This document shows positions 1-10,037 of a DNA stretch of 64,000 nt, piece after piece. A model generated the notes under the pieces. The model worked only from the letters and a program-made list of their open reading frames with translations. It was not told the origin of the DNA and did no database searches. Each line of letters opens with the position of its first letter. Position 1 is the first letter of the stretch. The translations under genes were made by a program, and so were the position numbers. This DNA is from Vampirovibrio chlorellavorus (GTDB taxonomy: Bacteria > Cyanobacteriota > Vampirovibrionia > Vampirovibrionales > Vampirovibrionaceae): NCBI GenBank assembly GCA_001858525.1, contig LAPX01000004.1:434001-498000 (forward strand). The letters run 5' to 3'.

Positions 1-141
1 AAGACTGTGATTCGTAAACTGGAAACCGATATTAAGTACTATCAAGGTAAAGCAAACGAACTGTCTGAGATTATTGATCTGTTCATTCTTTCCAACACCT
101 CTGGTGGAAAAATGAGCAACCCAGAGGATATGTCTCATTAA
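1..141 (+). CDS. C-terminal fragment of an unidentified protein (truncated by window start)
   Basis: Open frame from base 1 (KTVIRKLETDIKYYQGKANELSEIIDLF...) ending TAA at 139-141. Confidence 0.6.
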   Translation, partial: KTVIRKLETDIKYYQGKANELSEIIDLFILSNTSGGKMSNPEDMSH

Positions 142-169
142 TTCAGTCAGTTCTGCTTTCTAGAGACAA

Positions 170-1444
170 ATGAATATTTTCAGTTCTCTATCCTGTGCTT
201 TGAAGATCCCTGCCGTAATTTCTCGGCGAGGGATCTTCACCTTGTTGGGCCTGTTTTGGCTCAGCACGGTTTTGCTGAGCGGTTGTAACGTTCAGACTCC
301 CAATCCGGGCTCTGTGTTCGTTTCAACCTCTGAAAATGACCAATCTCAACTGGCCAATCAGCTGTATGAAGAGGCTTGGCGCACGGTGCAGGAAGAATAT
401 GTCGATGGCACCTTTAACGGTCAGGACTGGTCCAGTTGGCGATATCGCTACCGGGGTAAACTGAAGGACGTACAGGATGCTTATGTGGCCATTAGCACCA
501 TGGTGGCCAGCCTGAACGATGAATACACCCGCTTTCTGCAACCGCGGGACATGAGTGAGCAGAGCATGAGCATTGACTCTCGCTTGTATGGGGTGGGGAT
601 TCAAATTTCCAAACGGGACAATAAATTGCTGGTGTTAGCCACCATTGATGATACCCCTGCCCAACGGGCCGGATTGATGCCCAAGGATCAGATCACGCAC
701 ATTAACGGCAAAGAAACCGCTGGCATGAGTGTGGAAGATGCGGCGGATCAGATTCGTGGGGAAAAAGGCACCTATGTCACCCTGAACATCAAGCGGGGCA
801 AGGCCGAGTTGTCCAAGCGGATTCAGCGGGATGAGATCAAGATCAAATCGGTTTTTACCAAACCCCTGGACGATCAGCGGATTGGCTACTTGCGACTCAG
901 TTCTTTCATCAGCGAAACCATGCTGGATGAAATGAAAGAAGCCTTGCAGAAGCTATCCTCTAAGCAGGCAGTGGTTCTGGATTTGCGGGGCAATTACGGC
1001 GGCTTGTTTACCAATGCCGTTGAGGCAGCCGATATGCTCATGGAGCAGGGTGATATTGTCTTTATCGTGAATCGAGAGCATGACAGGCGGTCTTTTGAGG
1101 CGCACCCGGGAACCATTAACGCCAAACCGCTAGTGGTACTGATTGATGGTGGCAGTGCCAGTGCCAGCGAAATTTTGGCTGGGGCGCTTAAGGACAATCA
1201 TCGGGCCACCCTGATTGGTTCTCAATCTTTTGGCAAAGGGCTGGTGCAAAAGGTGAATCCGCTGATGAACAACAGCGGCATTAATATCACCATTTCCAAG
1301 TACCTCACCCCCAATGGCACCGATATCAATAAAAAAGGCATTGAGCCCAATATTAAGGTGCCATACACCGAGGCGGATTATTTGGCCCAGCGGGATCCGC
1401 AACTGGATCGGGCCGTTCAATATTTGCGCGGTCACTTGAAGTAG
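170..1444 (+). CDS. ctpA: S41-family carboxyl-terminal processing protease with PDZ domain, lipoprotein-like N-terminus
   Basis: PDZ segment and S41 motif GGSASASEILAGALKD...GSQSFGKGLVQ. Confidence 0.9.
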   Translation: MNIFSSLSCALKIPAVISRRGIFTLLGLFWLSTVLLSGCNVQTPNPGSVFVSTSENDQSQLANQLYEEAWRTVQEEYVDGTFNGQDWSSWRYRYRGKLKDVQDAYVAISTMVASLNDEYTRFLQPRDMSEQSMSIDSRLYGVGIQISKRDNKLLVLATIDDTPAQRAGLMPKDQITHINGKETAGMSVEDAADQIRGEKGTYVTLNIKRGKAELSKRIQRDEIKIKSVFTKPLDDQRIGYLRLSSFISETMLDEMKEALQKLSSKQAVVLDLRGNYGGLFTNAVEAADMLMEQGDIVFIVNREHDRRSFEAHPGTINAKPLVVLIDGGSASASEILAGALKDNHRATLIGSQSFGKGLVQKVNPLMNNSGINITISKYLTPNGTDINKKGIEPNIKVPYTEADYLAQRDPQLDRAVQYLRGHLK

Positions 1445-1447
1445 ATC

Positions 1448-1885
1448 GTGGAAAGCAGGATAAAGGTGTCCATTTCCGCTGAGCAAGCCCAGGTTTTACT
1501 CAATGCCGCTCAGGCAGCCGCGGAAAATGCCTATGCGCCCTACAGCGATTTTCCGGTGGGGGCGGCTTTGCTGACTACCAACGGGGCAATCTTAACGGGT
1601 GTGAACGTGGAAAACGCCAGTTTTGGGCTGACCTTGTGCGCGGAGCGAACCGCTTTGGTCAAAGCAATCAGTGAAGGCCATCGGGACTTTCAGGCCATTG
1701 CCGTGTGGGCCAGTCGGCGTCCCCATGGTTCGGTGACCCCGTGTGGGGCTTGTCGGCAGGTCATGGTGGAATTTTTATTACCGCAGACGCCGGTGGTGCT
1801 GACGGATGAAAGCAACGGGCAAGTGCGTATTTTATCCATGACCGAATTGTTACCAGAGGCGTTTGGGCCTGCCATTCAGCGCTAG
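1448..1885 (+). CDS. cdd: Cytidine deaminase
   Basis: NVENASFGLTLCAERTA and PCGACRQV zinc motifs; GTG start. Confidence 0.92.
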   Translation: MESRIKVSISAEQAQVLLNAAQAAAENAYAPYSDFPVGAALLTTNGAILTGVNVENASFGLTLCAERTALVKAISEGHRDFQAIAVWASRRPHGSVTPCGACRQVMVEFLLPQTPVVLTDESNGQVRILSMTELLPEAFGPAIQR

Positions 1886-2904
1886 AGGCTGGTTTGGCTG
1901 GTTAATTGTTCTGGGTAAAAACTCCCCGGATACAGATAGCAGCTCACTGAATGAGAGTCGCTCAGTTGGGCTTCTTTGGGAAAGCGAGAGGGGCACACCG
2001 GCAAGCGTTTCTGGCAACGGGGCTCAAAACTGCAACCCGGTGGCATTTCGGTAATGGATGGGGGCTGCCCTTCAATGGGTTCCAGTCGACTGCGGGTCAT
2101 GGTGGGCAGGGAGTTCAGTAAGCCAATGGTGTAGGGGTGTTTGGGGTCTTTAAACAAATCGTGGGCACTGGCTTTTTCCACCACCCGACCGGCGTACATT
2201 ACGGCCACTTCATCGCACATTTCGGCCACCACTCCCAGATCATGGGTAATCAGCAAAATGGCGGTCTGGTGCTCTTTCCGAATATCCCGAAGCAGTTCCA
2301 GAATTTGGGCTTGCACGGTCACATCCAGGGCCGTGGTGGGTTCATCGGCTATCAGCAAGGACGGGGTACAGCTAAGCGCCATGGCAATCATGACCCGCTG
2401 GCGCATACCGCCTGAAAACTGGTGGGGGTAGTCATTCAAACGCTCTTTGCTGTTTGGGATGCGAACCATATCCAGCAGCTCAATGGCTTTGCGTTGGGCG
2501 TCCTTCTGATGGAGGCCCTGATGCAGGGTCAGGATTTCGGTAATCTGTTCTCCAATGGTGTACACCGGGTTCAGAGAAGTTAGTGGATCCTGCGGGATGA
2601 GGGCGATTTGGGCGCCCCGAATTTTGCGCATTTGCTCGTTGTTCAGGCTCAGCAAATTTTGTCCGTTGAAGTGAATGCTGCCATCGGCAATCATGCCGGG
2701 CTGGGGAATCAGGCGTAAAATGGCCATGCTGGTCATGCTTTTGCCACAACCGGATTCGCCCACCACCCCAAGCACTTTTCCCGGCTCTAAGTCCAGCGAT
2801 AAATGATTGACGGCGTAAGCCGGACCGTCATCCGTGGGAAAGGTGACCGACAAATTCTGGATTGAAAGTAAGGGCGTTGAAACCATAGGGCCATTATAGC
2901 CCAT
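1882..2904 (-). CDS. Oligopeptide/dipeptide ABC transporter ATP-binding protein (OppD/DppD type)
   Basis: Walker [17 protein letters not shown]-like signature, C-terminal oligopeptide transporter extension with Cys motif. Confidence 0.9.
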   Translation of the reverse strand: MGYNGPMVSTPLLSIQNLSVTFPTDDGPAYAVNHLSLDLEPGKVLGVVGESGCGKSMTSMAILRLIPQPGMIADGSIHFNGQNLLSLNNEQMRKIRGAQIALIPQDPLTSLNPVYTIGEQITEILTLHQGLHQKDAQRKAIELLDMVRIPNSKERLNDYPHQFSGGMRQRVMIAMALSCTPSLLIADEPTTALDVTVQAQILELLRDIRKEHQTAILLITHDLGVVAEMCDEVAVMYAGRVVEKASAHDLFKDPKHPYTIGLLNSLPTMTRSRLEPIEGQPPSITEMPPGCSFEPRCQKRLPVCPSRFPKEAQLSDSHSVSCYLYPGSFYPEQLTSQTSL

Positions 2905-3202
2905 TTATTGGCCGGAAGGTTTGAGTAGGCGTTCTTGGGTTCGGACTTGTCCGGTCATGAAGGCAGGAATCTTTGGATTTTTCTGGGTCCAGATTCGGCT
3001 GAATCCCCTTGAATCGATCTGATCCAAGTTTCCTTTTGATTTTTTTGGTATGTTGTTTGAGTTGAGCAATGGGTCTAGAGTCGATCGGCGTATGTGTTTC
3101 CGCATATACCACTTGATTTCCCCGTGTTTATATTATTGATGGAATATTAAAGGTATCAATTTGATCCCCTCGTAAGCCTTATCCTGGAGAAGAACCAAGT
3201 TT

Positions 3203-4609
3203 ATGCAAGCCCTTACCAACCTATGGCGCGCCGTATTTAGTGACGAGCCCTTTAGTGCCAGCCGAAACTTTCTGATTTGTGCCATATTCTACCTGGTGTT
3301 TGGCATGTTGTTCGGTCTGATCGCATCGTTATTGATGTATAGTCCAGACCTGATTCATGGGATTCCGCAGTTGGCTTTTGGCCGGTTACGTCCAGCGCAC
3401 ATTAATACCGTGTTGATTGGCTGGCTTTCCATGGGTTATGTGTCTTGTATGTATTACATCGTGCCGGTTTTGTCGGGGCGTAAGAGTCTTTGGTCTGAGC
3501 GCTTGGGGAATATCACGCTCTTTCTCTGGAATTTAACTGTCTTTGTGGGTGTTTACAGTATTTTGAACGGTTACACCGAAGGCAGAGAGTACGCTGAACT
3601 GAACGGGCCGTTCGACTGGTTGGTGTTGGGCGCCCTGTTGCTGGTCGGCTTGAACGTTTACATGACCATCTTCACTGGTACCGAGAAGAAATGGTACGTG
3701 AGCCTGTGGTACTTCATGGGTGCATTGTTCTGGTTCCCCATTGTGTACGTGATTGGTAACCGGGCTTTTGTTCAGTTTACCGGCTTGAACGACGCCATAG
3801 CCGGTTGGTTTTATGGACACAACATTCTGGGGATGTGGTTTACCGTCGGCGGTGTGGGTATTCTCTACTACCTGTTGCCCCGTTTTTCCGGCAATCCGCT
3901 GTACAGTCACACATTGTCCATGATTGGCTTCTGGACCATCGGGATGTTCTACGCCCCCACCGGGACGCACCACATTCTGCAATCTCCCGTTCCGGAATGG
4001 TTGAAGGCTATCGCCGTTATCTCCAGCGTATTCTTGTTGATCCCGGTGTTAACCGTGCAGGTCAACTTCTTTATGACTTTGAAGGGTAAGTGGCATTTAA
4101 TGGCCGATCACATCCCCATGCGCTTTGCCATGGCTGCTGGTTTGGCTTATTTGCTGACTTGTATGCAGGGTCCATTCCAGGCCACCCGGTCTATCAACTG
4201 GTACCTGCACTTTTCTAACTGGGTGGTGGGTCACGCTCACTTGGCCCTGTTGGCTACCTTCTCCTTCATCGTGTTTGCGGCTTCCTACTTCATCATTCCT
4301 AAAATCACTGGCCGCAAAATATACAGCCGTTCATTGGCCATCTGGCACTTCTGGCTCAGCTTTATCGGGTGGATTGTCATGATGATCTCATTGACCATCG
4401 CGGGCCTGATTCAGGCCGCTGGCTGGCACTTTACCTTGCCTTACGATCAGTGGGTCATGGAAATGGTGCCTTACTTCATCGTTCGGACCTTCTCCGGCTT
4501 ACTGTTGATTGCCGGTCAGGTGCTGTACATGTTGAATATTTACAAAACGGTCTTCTCCAAATCGGCTGAGCCGCTGCCGGAGTCTCCGACCGGAATCGCT
4601 TACGTATAG
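3203..4609 (+). CDS. ccoN: cbb3-type cytochrome c oxidase subunit I
   Basis: Haem-copper oxidase helices, GHNILGMWF and HFSNWVVGHAHLAL motifs. Confidence 0.92.
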   Translation: MQALTNLWRAVFSDEPFSASRNFLICAIFYLVFGMLFGLIASLLMYSPDLIHGIPQLAFGRLRPAHINTVLIGWLSMGYVSCMYYIVPVLSGRKSLWSERLGNITLFLWNLTVFVGVYSILNGYTEGREYAELNGPFDWLVLGALLLVGLNVYMTIFTGTEKKWYVSLWYFMGALFWFPIVYVIGNRAFVQFTGLNDAIAGWFYGHNILGMWFTVGGVGILYYLLPRFSGNPLYSHTLSMIGFWTIGMFYAPTGTHHILQSPVPEWLKAIAVISSVFLLIPVLTVQVNFFMTLKGKWHLMADHIPMRFAMAAGLAYLLTCMQGPFQATRSINWYLHFSNWVVGHAHLALLATFSFIVFAASYFIIPKITGRKIYSRSLAIWHFWLSFIGWIVMMISLTIAGLIQAAGWHFTLPYDQWVMEMVPYFIVRTFSGLLLIAGQVLYMLNIYKTVFSKSAEPLPESPTGIAYV

Positions 4610-4644
4610 GGCGAACGCAAGGACTATTTAAGGAAAAGACGACT

Positions 4645-5688
4645 ATGCAACCTCGAATTCTTAACTACCTGATTGCCGCTGTCTTTGTGGCCCTAATCTT
4701 TCTAACCATCATTTTTGTAACCGCCATTTTGCCGGCGACTACCTTCCAACCGGAAGCGTCCAAGCAGGGTTCTTACATTTACACTGCCAGTGAATGGCGA
4801 GGTCGGGAAATCTACAAACGGGAAGGTTGTGTTTACTGCCATACCCAATTTGTTCGTTACCAGGATCGTGAAATGGGTGAGATGGTTCAGGCGGGCGATT
4901 ACTTGCACGAGACCCCTCACTTGCTGGGTACGGAACGGACTGGTCCCGATTTGTCCAACATTGGTGGTAAATACCCGGATGCCTGGCACTGGGCACACCA
5001 CGTTCAGCCCCGTTCTGTGAAGCCTGGTTCTTTAATGCCGTCTTTCAGTTACTTGAAAGACAGCGAAATGAAGGACTTGGTGGCCTATTTGCAAACCTTG
5101 GGCAGAGAGCGTGAATTAGAGGCTCGTCGTCGCAAAAAGCCTGATCATCTAGCTTCTGCCGCTGGCCATGGTGCGGCGCCCGCTCAGGACCCCCTGACCT
5201 GGTTGGAAGCGCCTCAGGAAATGCGCGATGAGTGGAAACGGATTTCCAAAAACGTGGATACGGATAACTCGGCCATTGCTAACTCGGGTCGCGGTATCTA
5301 TATGCAAAACTGCGCTCAGTGTCACGGTGTAACCGGTCGGGGCAATGGTCCGGTCAGTTCCTCCATGATTAAGAAGCCTGCCAACTTGACCCGTCCTTTC
5401 TACAAGAGCTACACCGATGCGTTGTACTACTGGCGTCTGAAGGAAGGCGTAACCGGTACCCGCATGCCTCGCTGGGGACGTAGTTTAAGTGAGCAGCAGC
5501 TGGCATATCTGGTCGCTTTTATTAAAACCTTGCCGGTCAATGCGGCTACCCCATCTTCTGAGGTAGAAGTTGTAAACTATTCTCAGTTGGATCAGCCGGA
5601 TGTCATGTCTAAAAACTACGAGCAGATTTCTCGGTTGACGGAAATCAAAGACGAGTATCCTGAGCAACTTGGAGGCGGAAGACATTAA
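4645..5688 (+). CDS. ccoO: CcoO-like cbb3 oxidase subunit II fused to a C-terminal cytochrome c domain
   Basis: CVYCHTQF CcoO haem site plus second NCAQCHGVTGRG haem site; length ~347 aa. Confidence 0.88.
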   Translation: MQPRILNYLIAAVFVALIFLTIIFVTAILPATTFQPEASKQGSYIYTASEWRGREIYKREGCVYCHTQFVRYQDREMGEMVQAGDYLHETPHLLGTERTGPDLSNIGGKYPDAWHWAHHVQPRSVKPGSLMPSFSYLKDSEMKDLVAYLQTLGRERELEARRRKKPDHLASAAGHGAAPAQDPLTWLEAPQEMRDEWKRISKNVDTDNSAIANSGRGIYMQNCAQCHGVTGRGNGPVSSSMIKKPANLTRPFYKSYTDALYYWRLKEGVTGTRMPRWGRSLSEQQLAYLVAFIKTLPVNAATPSSEVEVVNYSQLDQPDVMSKNYEQISRLTEIKDEYPEQLGGGRH

Positions 5689-5690
5689 AT

Positions 5691-5858
5691 ATGTGCCCAT
5701 CCTGTCTTTCTGGTGGTATCGGACCCGGCTATATTGCAGCCTTTGCTATTTGCGGCCTGTTTTTCCTGATTGCTTTTGCGGCCATGTTTTGGGCCTCCCG
5801 AAACGGCAAGCTGGATAATCTGGAAGATTCCAAGTTTCGCATGCTGCAAGATGATTAA
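5691..5858 (+). CDS. Small membrane protein, CcoS-like
   Basis: MCPSCLSGGIGPGYIAAFAICGLFFLIAFAAMFWASRNGKLDNLEDSKFRMLQDD: one TM then G-x-L/F-D-x-L-E motif typical of CcoS; not in supplied ORF track. Confidence 0.65.
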   Translation: MCPSCLSGGIGPGYIAAFAICGLFFLIAFAAMFWASRNGKLDNLEDSKFRMLQDD

Positions 5859-5878
5859 TCGGAACGGAGTTTTTCCTT

Positions 5879-6055
5879 ATGTCTGAAGAGAACAATACAA
5901 GCGGACAATCGACCAACCTCAACGAAGCGGCTTTGCCCAAACCTTACGATGAGTTCGAGGTTGGTGAGCACAAGGTTCCCTGGTTTTTGTGGTTATTTTT
6001 CATTCTGATTGTAGGCTGGGCCTCCATTTCCTGGATTCAGTTTTTTGGATATTAA
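5879..6055 (+). CDS. Small membrane protein resembling the CcoP/FixP N-terminal TM segment
   Basis: MSEENNTSGQ...YDEFEVGEHKVPWFLWLFFILIVGWASISWIQFFGY; P-W-F-L-W-L-F TM pattern like FixP_N; within oxidase cluster. Confidence 0.6.
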   Translation: MSEENNTSGQSTNLNEAALPKPYDEFEVGEHKVPWFLWLFFILIVGWASISWIQFFGY

Positions 6056-6073
6056 GCAAAAAGGCTATATTAA

Positions 6074-7219
6074 ATGGACTTCTCGTTTAAAATGCAGACT
6101 TTCAAAAAGCGACCGCCGTTACTGGCATTGGCCTTGGTTGCAGCCACCGCGTCCACTATTTTATTGAGTGGATGTAGCAACGCCCCGGATAAGGCGAGTT
6201 TAGGCAATGCCAACATTGCGGCGCAGCCAGTGTTTAACCAACAGATGAGCGCTGAGGATTTTGCCTTTCCCTCCAAACGTCCTTCTTTAATGAAAGGTCG
6301 GGAGATTTTCCAGCAGCACTGCGTGAAATGTCACGCCGCTTCTTTCTGGCAAACCCAAAAGGTGAAAGTGGATTTGGCTTACACCACGCCCATCGACATG
6401 TATCGCTTCCTGACCCGTGGAGAAGTGAAGCAACTGGTGAATGAGCACGGTGAGCCCATTCCCGAATTGTTGACCGCTGAGCGTAAAAAGCTGCTACCCA
6501 AAGGGCACCCTGCTTTCAGAAATGTGCTGAATGCCGATGAGCGTTGGGCAGCCATTTTCTACGTTCGTTATCTGGCTGGCGCCGGTGATATGAAATCCCC
6601 GGATCCTAAGCAGGACATTGCCGGTATTTTTGGTGGTAACTGCGCGGTTTGTCATGGCTCCAAAGGCCAAGGCGATGGCTTTTTGCACACGGGTAAAACC
6701 GGTAACCATGAGCTGCATGACGCTTCACAGTTGAAGAACTTGCAGCCAGCCCCGGCGAACTTCCAGCAATACAGTCGTGTTTACAACCGGACAGACGCCC
6801 AATTGCTGAAGTATCTTTGTGAAGGCGTTTATCCTTCCGCCATGCCAGCCTGGTATGGGGATGTTAACCTGGATAAAGAAACCGGTAAGCCGACCTTTGT
6901 TTTCGATGAACCCTTGTTGACCAACCTGGTACGCTATGTGCGGGCTTGGGCTTACGATAACGATCTGAACCCGGATTTGCCAGAGGCTAAAAACCCCCCG
7001 CCGGGCTTGGGCATCATTCAATCTTGCAAGCCAATGCCCACCAACCGCCCCTGGACTGAAGCCATGCAGAACAATGGCCCCAACAAAGGGCACCACTATC
7101 GCATTATGCCTGCAGATCCCATTACCGGCGGTATGACCCACGTTGGCCCCGAGCCTGTGGGACCCGTGGTTCGGGAGGCATCTGCCTTGAAAAATGAGAA
7201 GCAAGGAGGGGCTATCTAA
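6074..7219 (+). CDS. Di-haem c-type cytochrome lipoprotein
   Basis: LSGC lipobox, CVKCH and CAVCH haem motifs. Confidence 0.85.
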   Translation: MDFSFKMQTFKKRPPLLALALVAATASTILLSGCSNAPDKASLGNANIAAQPVFNQQMSAEDFAFPSKRPSLMKGREIFQQHCVKCHAASFWQTQKVKVDLAYTTPIDMYRFLTRGEVKQLVNEHGEPIPELLTAERKKLLPKGHPAFRNVLNADERWAAIFYVRYLAGAGDMKSPDPKQDIAGIFGGNCAVCHGSKGQGDGFLHTGKTGNHELHDASQLKNLQPAPANFQQYSRVYNRTDAQLLKYLCEGVYPSAMPAWYGDVNLDKETGKPTFVFDEPLLTNLVRYVRAWAYDNDLNPDLPEAKNPPPGLGIIQSCKPMPTNRPWTEAMQNNGPNKGHHYRIMPADPITGGMTHVGPEPVGPVVREASALKNEKQGGAI

Positions 7220-7220
7220 A

Positions 7221-7871
7221 ATGAACCGACGAGATTTCTTGAAAATTATTGTCAGTATTCCCGTTTTAGGTGCTTTGGCTCTGTTTGTCTCCCCCTTGTT
7301 TCGTTATCTACGCCCTTCTTCAGGTCCTTTAAAAACCACGTCCTGGGATTTAAAAGGGAAGCCGACTGATTGGCATGGGGTTTCCGGCTTGGTGAAACAA
7401 CCCGATATGCCCAAGGCCGACCGGAGTATCGAGTTTGATTTGTCCATGTTCCCGACGCCGTGGTCTTATCAGCCTTTTACCTTCAGTCAGCAGAGCAAGG
7501 AATACACTTTCAAGCACTTTCAGGCCAGCAAAATTCCCGGGTTCGTAGTGCGCTTGCCTGAGGACAAGAATGGTAAACCCGACTTTATTGTGGTCAGCCG
7601 TATTTGTCCTCACATGGGTTGCGTTTTCAACTTCTTGCCCGATCCGGCTGAGGCAGCTGCCTACAACTATCCATCGGCCAAAAACCCCTTGTTTGCTTGC
7701 CCTTGTCACTTGAGTGTTTATGATCCCCTGCAATCTCAGGAAGTGAGCGGTCAAATGCTGGCCGGGAAAGTGGTTAGTGGGCCAGCTCCCCGTCCGCCCC
7801 GTCATTTTCAGTATGACATGCAAGGCTCAAAGCTTGTTATTACCGCACTAGAAGCGGGAGGTATTGCGTAA
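7221..7871 (+). CDS. Rieske [2Fe-2S] protein of a bc/b6f-type complex
   Basis: CPHMGC...CPCHLS Rieske motifs; MNRRDFLK N-terminal twin-arginine-like signal-anchor. Confidence 0.9.
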   Translation: MNRRDFLKIIVSIPVLGALALFVSPLFRYLRPSSGPLKTTSWDLKGKPTDWHGVSGLVKQPDMPKADRSIEFDLSMFPTPWSYQPFTFSQQSKEYTFKHFQASKIPGFVVRLPEDKNGKPDFIVVSRICPHMGCVFNFLPDPAEAAAYNYPSAKNPLFACPCHLSVYDPLQSQEVSGQMLAGKVVSGPAPRPPRHFQYDMQGSKLVITALEAGGIA

Positions 7872-9374
7872 ATGGTAGCCACAAATACGTTTGATCCCAA
7901 GCAACTTCCAGCCCAAGCTTTTAATTGGGTGATGGAGCGCGTTCAAAAGATTGACTTGTTTGACGAGACTAAGGTGGACTTGCAATCGGAGTCTCCCTGG
8001 TACCAGTTGGGTGGGCTTTACTACCTTTGCTGGGTCATGGTTCTTATGACTGGCGTTATCTTGGTGGCCATTTATTTGCCCACCACGGCGCAAGCCTACA
8101 ACTCTGTAGATTTGCTCTCTCACAACCCGCTCGGGTCTATTCTGCGTGGGCTTCATAAATATAGTGGTGATGCCATGATTATTGCCGCCACTTTGCGGGT
8201 GTACCGTATGTGGTTTACCGCTGAATATAAGAACAAGGGTGAATTGACTTTTGTTTTGGGTATTTTGTTGCTGGTAATCGCTATGTACTCCGGTTTGAGT
8301 GGCTATTTGCTAATCTGGAACCAGCGTGCCTTTTGGGCGACCAAGGTATTCGCCACCTTCCCCACCTACTTGGATATTACCCCCGCCAACTGGGCTTGGC
8401 CTTGGGATTTTGCCCATTACAAAAGTTCCTGGCTGATTCCCAACATGATTGGTGCGGTGACCCAATTGATTGGTAACATTACTCACCAAGGTTTTAGTAC
8501 TTCCCAGATTCTGATGGGGGGTAGTTCCATTGGTCAGGCGACCATGACCCGGTTCTACTCACTGCACTTTGCCTTGTCCCTGATTCTGTTGGTCACTTCC
8601 GAAATCTACTTCTACAAAAATCGTTTGAACCGCATCAATCTGAAGAAGCCCTTGGTGTTCCTGGTGATTGCCATGCTGGTGTTCACGGCCATCATCTTCC
8701 CTGCGGAATCCGGTACACGGGCTAACCCAGAGGTTACTCCCCTGCCCATTCTGTCTGATTGGTACTTCTTGGCCTTGTACCAGTTGCTGAAGTACATGGA
8801 TCCTTACTGGGCCACCATTTGGACACTGGGTATTCCCTTTGTGACCATTGGCTTGACCTTGCTGGATTTTGGTCCTGAAAGAAACTGGTTAAAGCGCCCC
8901 TTGTTCACAACCATTGGCATTATGGCGGCGATTGAGTTTGTGGTGTTCTCCATGCTGATTATCGCCAACATGGCCAATATCGAAACCGATCCGCCTTACT
9001 GGTTCGCTCACCTGATTGCTATGATTACCATTGGTCAGTTCTGGCATTGGGCTATGTACAAACAGCGCTTGCCCATGACGGTTTGGGTCTTGTTCAATTT
9101 GGCTACCAGTGCGTTCTATCTCATCTTCTGGCACCTTGTGGTGGAAAACACCAAATTGGCTGGCGCTTTTGGCGGTCACAGCATGGTTGCCTGGTTTGAG
9201 ATGATGTTCCACGGGGCATCCGTTTCCATCAACTTCACCAACTTGTATTGGAGCATGTTGTGGTTAGGCTATGCCGTGGTTCAAATGCTGGTCGCTGGCT
9301 TCTTGTTCTGGATTGACCGGGCCCAGCGGGACGCTCGTTTGGGAGCTTTACAACCTGAAGGAGCCCGCGCTTAA
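7872..9374 (+). CDS. Cytochrome b (bc/b6f-type), ~500 aa
   Basis: Cytochrome b TM pattern: LRGLHKYSGDAMIIAATLRVYRMWFT, PDWYFLALYQLLKY. Confidence 0.85.
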   Translation: MVATNTFDPKQLPAQAFNWVMERVQKIDLFDETKVDLQSESPWYQLGGLYYLCWVMVLMTGVILVAIYLPTTAQAYNSVDLLSHNPLGSILRGLHKYSGDAMIIAATLRVYRMWFTAEYKNKGELTFVLGILLLVIAMYSGLSGYLLIWNQRAFWATKVFATFPTYLDITPANWAWPWDFAHYKSSWLIPNMIGAVTQLIGNITHQGFSTSQILMGGSSIGQATMTRFYSLHFALSLILLVTSEIYFYKNRLNRINLKKPLVFLVIAMLVFTAIIFPAESGTRANPEVTPLPILSDWYFLALYQLLKYMDPYWATIWTLGIPFVTIGLTLLDFGPERNWLKRPLFTTIGIMAAIEFVVFSMLIIANMANIETDPPYWFAHLIAMITIGQFWHWAMYKQRLPMTVWVLFNLATSAFYLIFWHLVVENTKLAGAFGGHSMVAWFEMMFHGASVSINFTNLYWSMLWLGYAVVQMLVAGFLFWIDRAQRDARLGALQPEGARA

Positions 9375-9375
9375 T

Positions 9376-9705
9376 ATGTCCCGGCTGTCGCAGGAGCATG
9401 ATTTTGGTCCCAAGCCTTTAAACAAGGTGACTTGGTGGTTTTTCTTTCTCCTGGCCACTTTTGTTGCTTCGCTAGGCTTTCAGACTTTCAAGGTCTTTAC
9501 TTTGAACCCCAACTGGTTGAACGCTGGCTTGTGGCTCTTGGTAATGGTGCTTCTGTTCCAGTCCATTGGCATTTTGGCTTATGACAGCTATGTTCAGGAA
9601 AAGCACAAAGGTAACGTGCAAAAACCGGTAAAGTTATTTGATTGGATGATTCGGAAAGGTTTCTTACTGAGAATCAGTTCTGAGAAAAAAGGAAATAATC
9701 AATGA
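9376..9705 (+). CDS. Small membrane protein of the respiratory cluster
   Basis: ATG at 9376, two predicted TM segments, abuts neighbours. Confidence 0.6.
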   Translation: MSRLSQEHDFGPKPLNKVTWWFFFLLATFVASLGFQTFKVFTLNPNWLNAGLWLLVMVLLFQSIGILAYDSYVQEKHKGNVQKPVKLFDWMIRKGFLLRISSEKKGNNQ

Positions 9706-10013
9706 ATTCATCAAAAAACAATTGGAGAGATGTGCTCGCTCTGCTGATTGCCGTTGCCTCTTTGTTTGGGTTATGGGTCATGTTTAACGCTGAAGGCAGT
9801 GTCTGGCTGGTCAACCTGGTCGGCGGACAGCCCCAGGAGATCCTGAATCCTCTGGACATTTTCAAGCAGTTTCAAAGCGTTATTTTGCCAGGCCTGCAAA
9901 AGTACAGTTTTGCCATCGGTCTGATTTTGTTTGCCGTTAGTATTTCATACATTTTATTGGGCGCGCAGGAAGAAATTTCCACTGCGTTAGATGACCCAAA
10001 AACCAAGCAATAG
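9702..10013 (+). CDS. Small membrane protein of the respiratory cluster
   Basis: 103 aa, two hydrophobic segments, 4-nt overlap with upstream ORF. Confidence 0.6.
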   Translation: MNSSKNNWRDVLALLIAVASLFGLWVMFNAEGSVWLVNLVGGQPQEILNPLDIFKQFQSVILPGLQKYSFAIGLILFAVSISYILLGAQEEISTALDDPKTKQ

Positions 10014-10037
10014 ACGTGCTAAAAAGGAGTTAAGCCC

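Noticed and set aside
3136-3164. TTGAT...ATCAA / ATCAATTTGAT elements upstream of ccoN considered as an FNR box
   Set aside because: Half-site spacing (14 nt) or orientation does not match TTGAT-N4-ATCAA; no convincing dyad.
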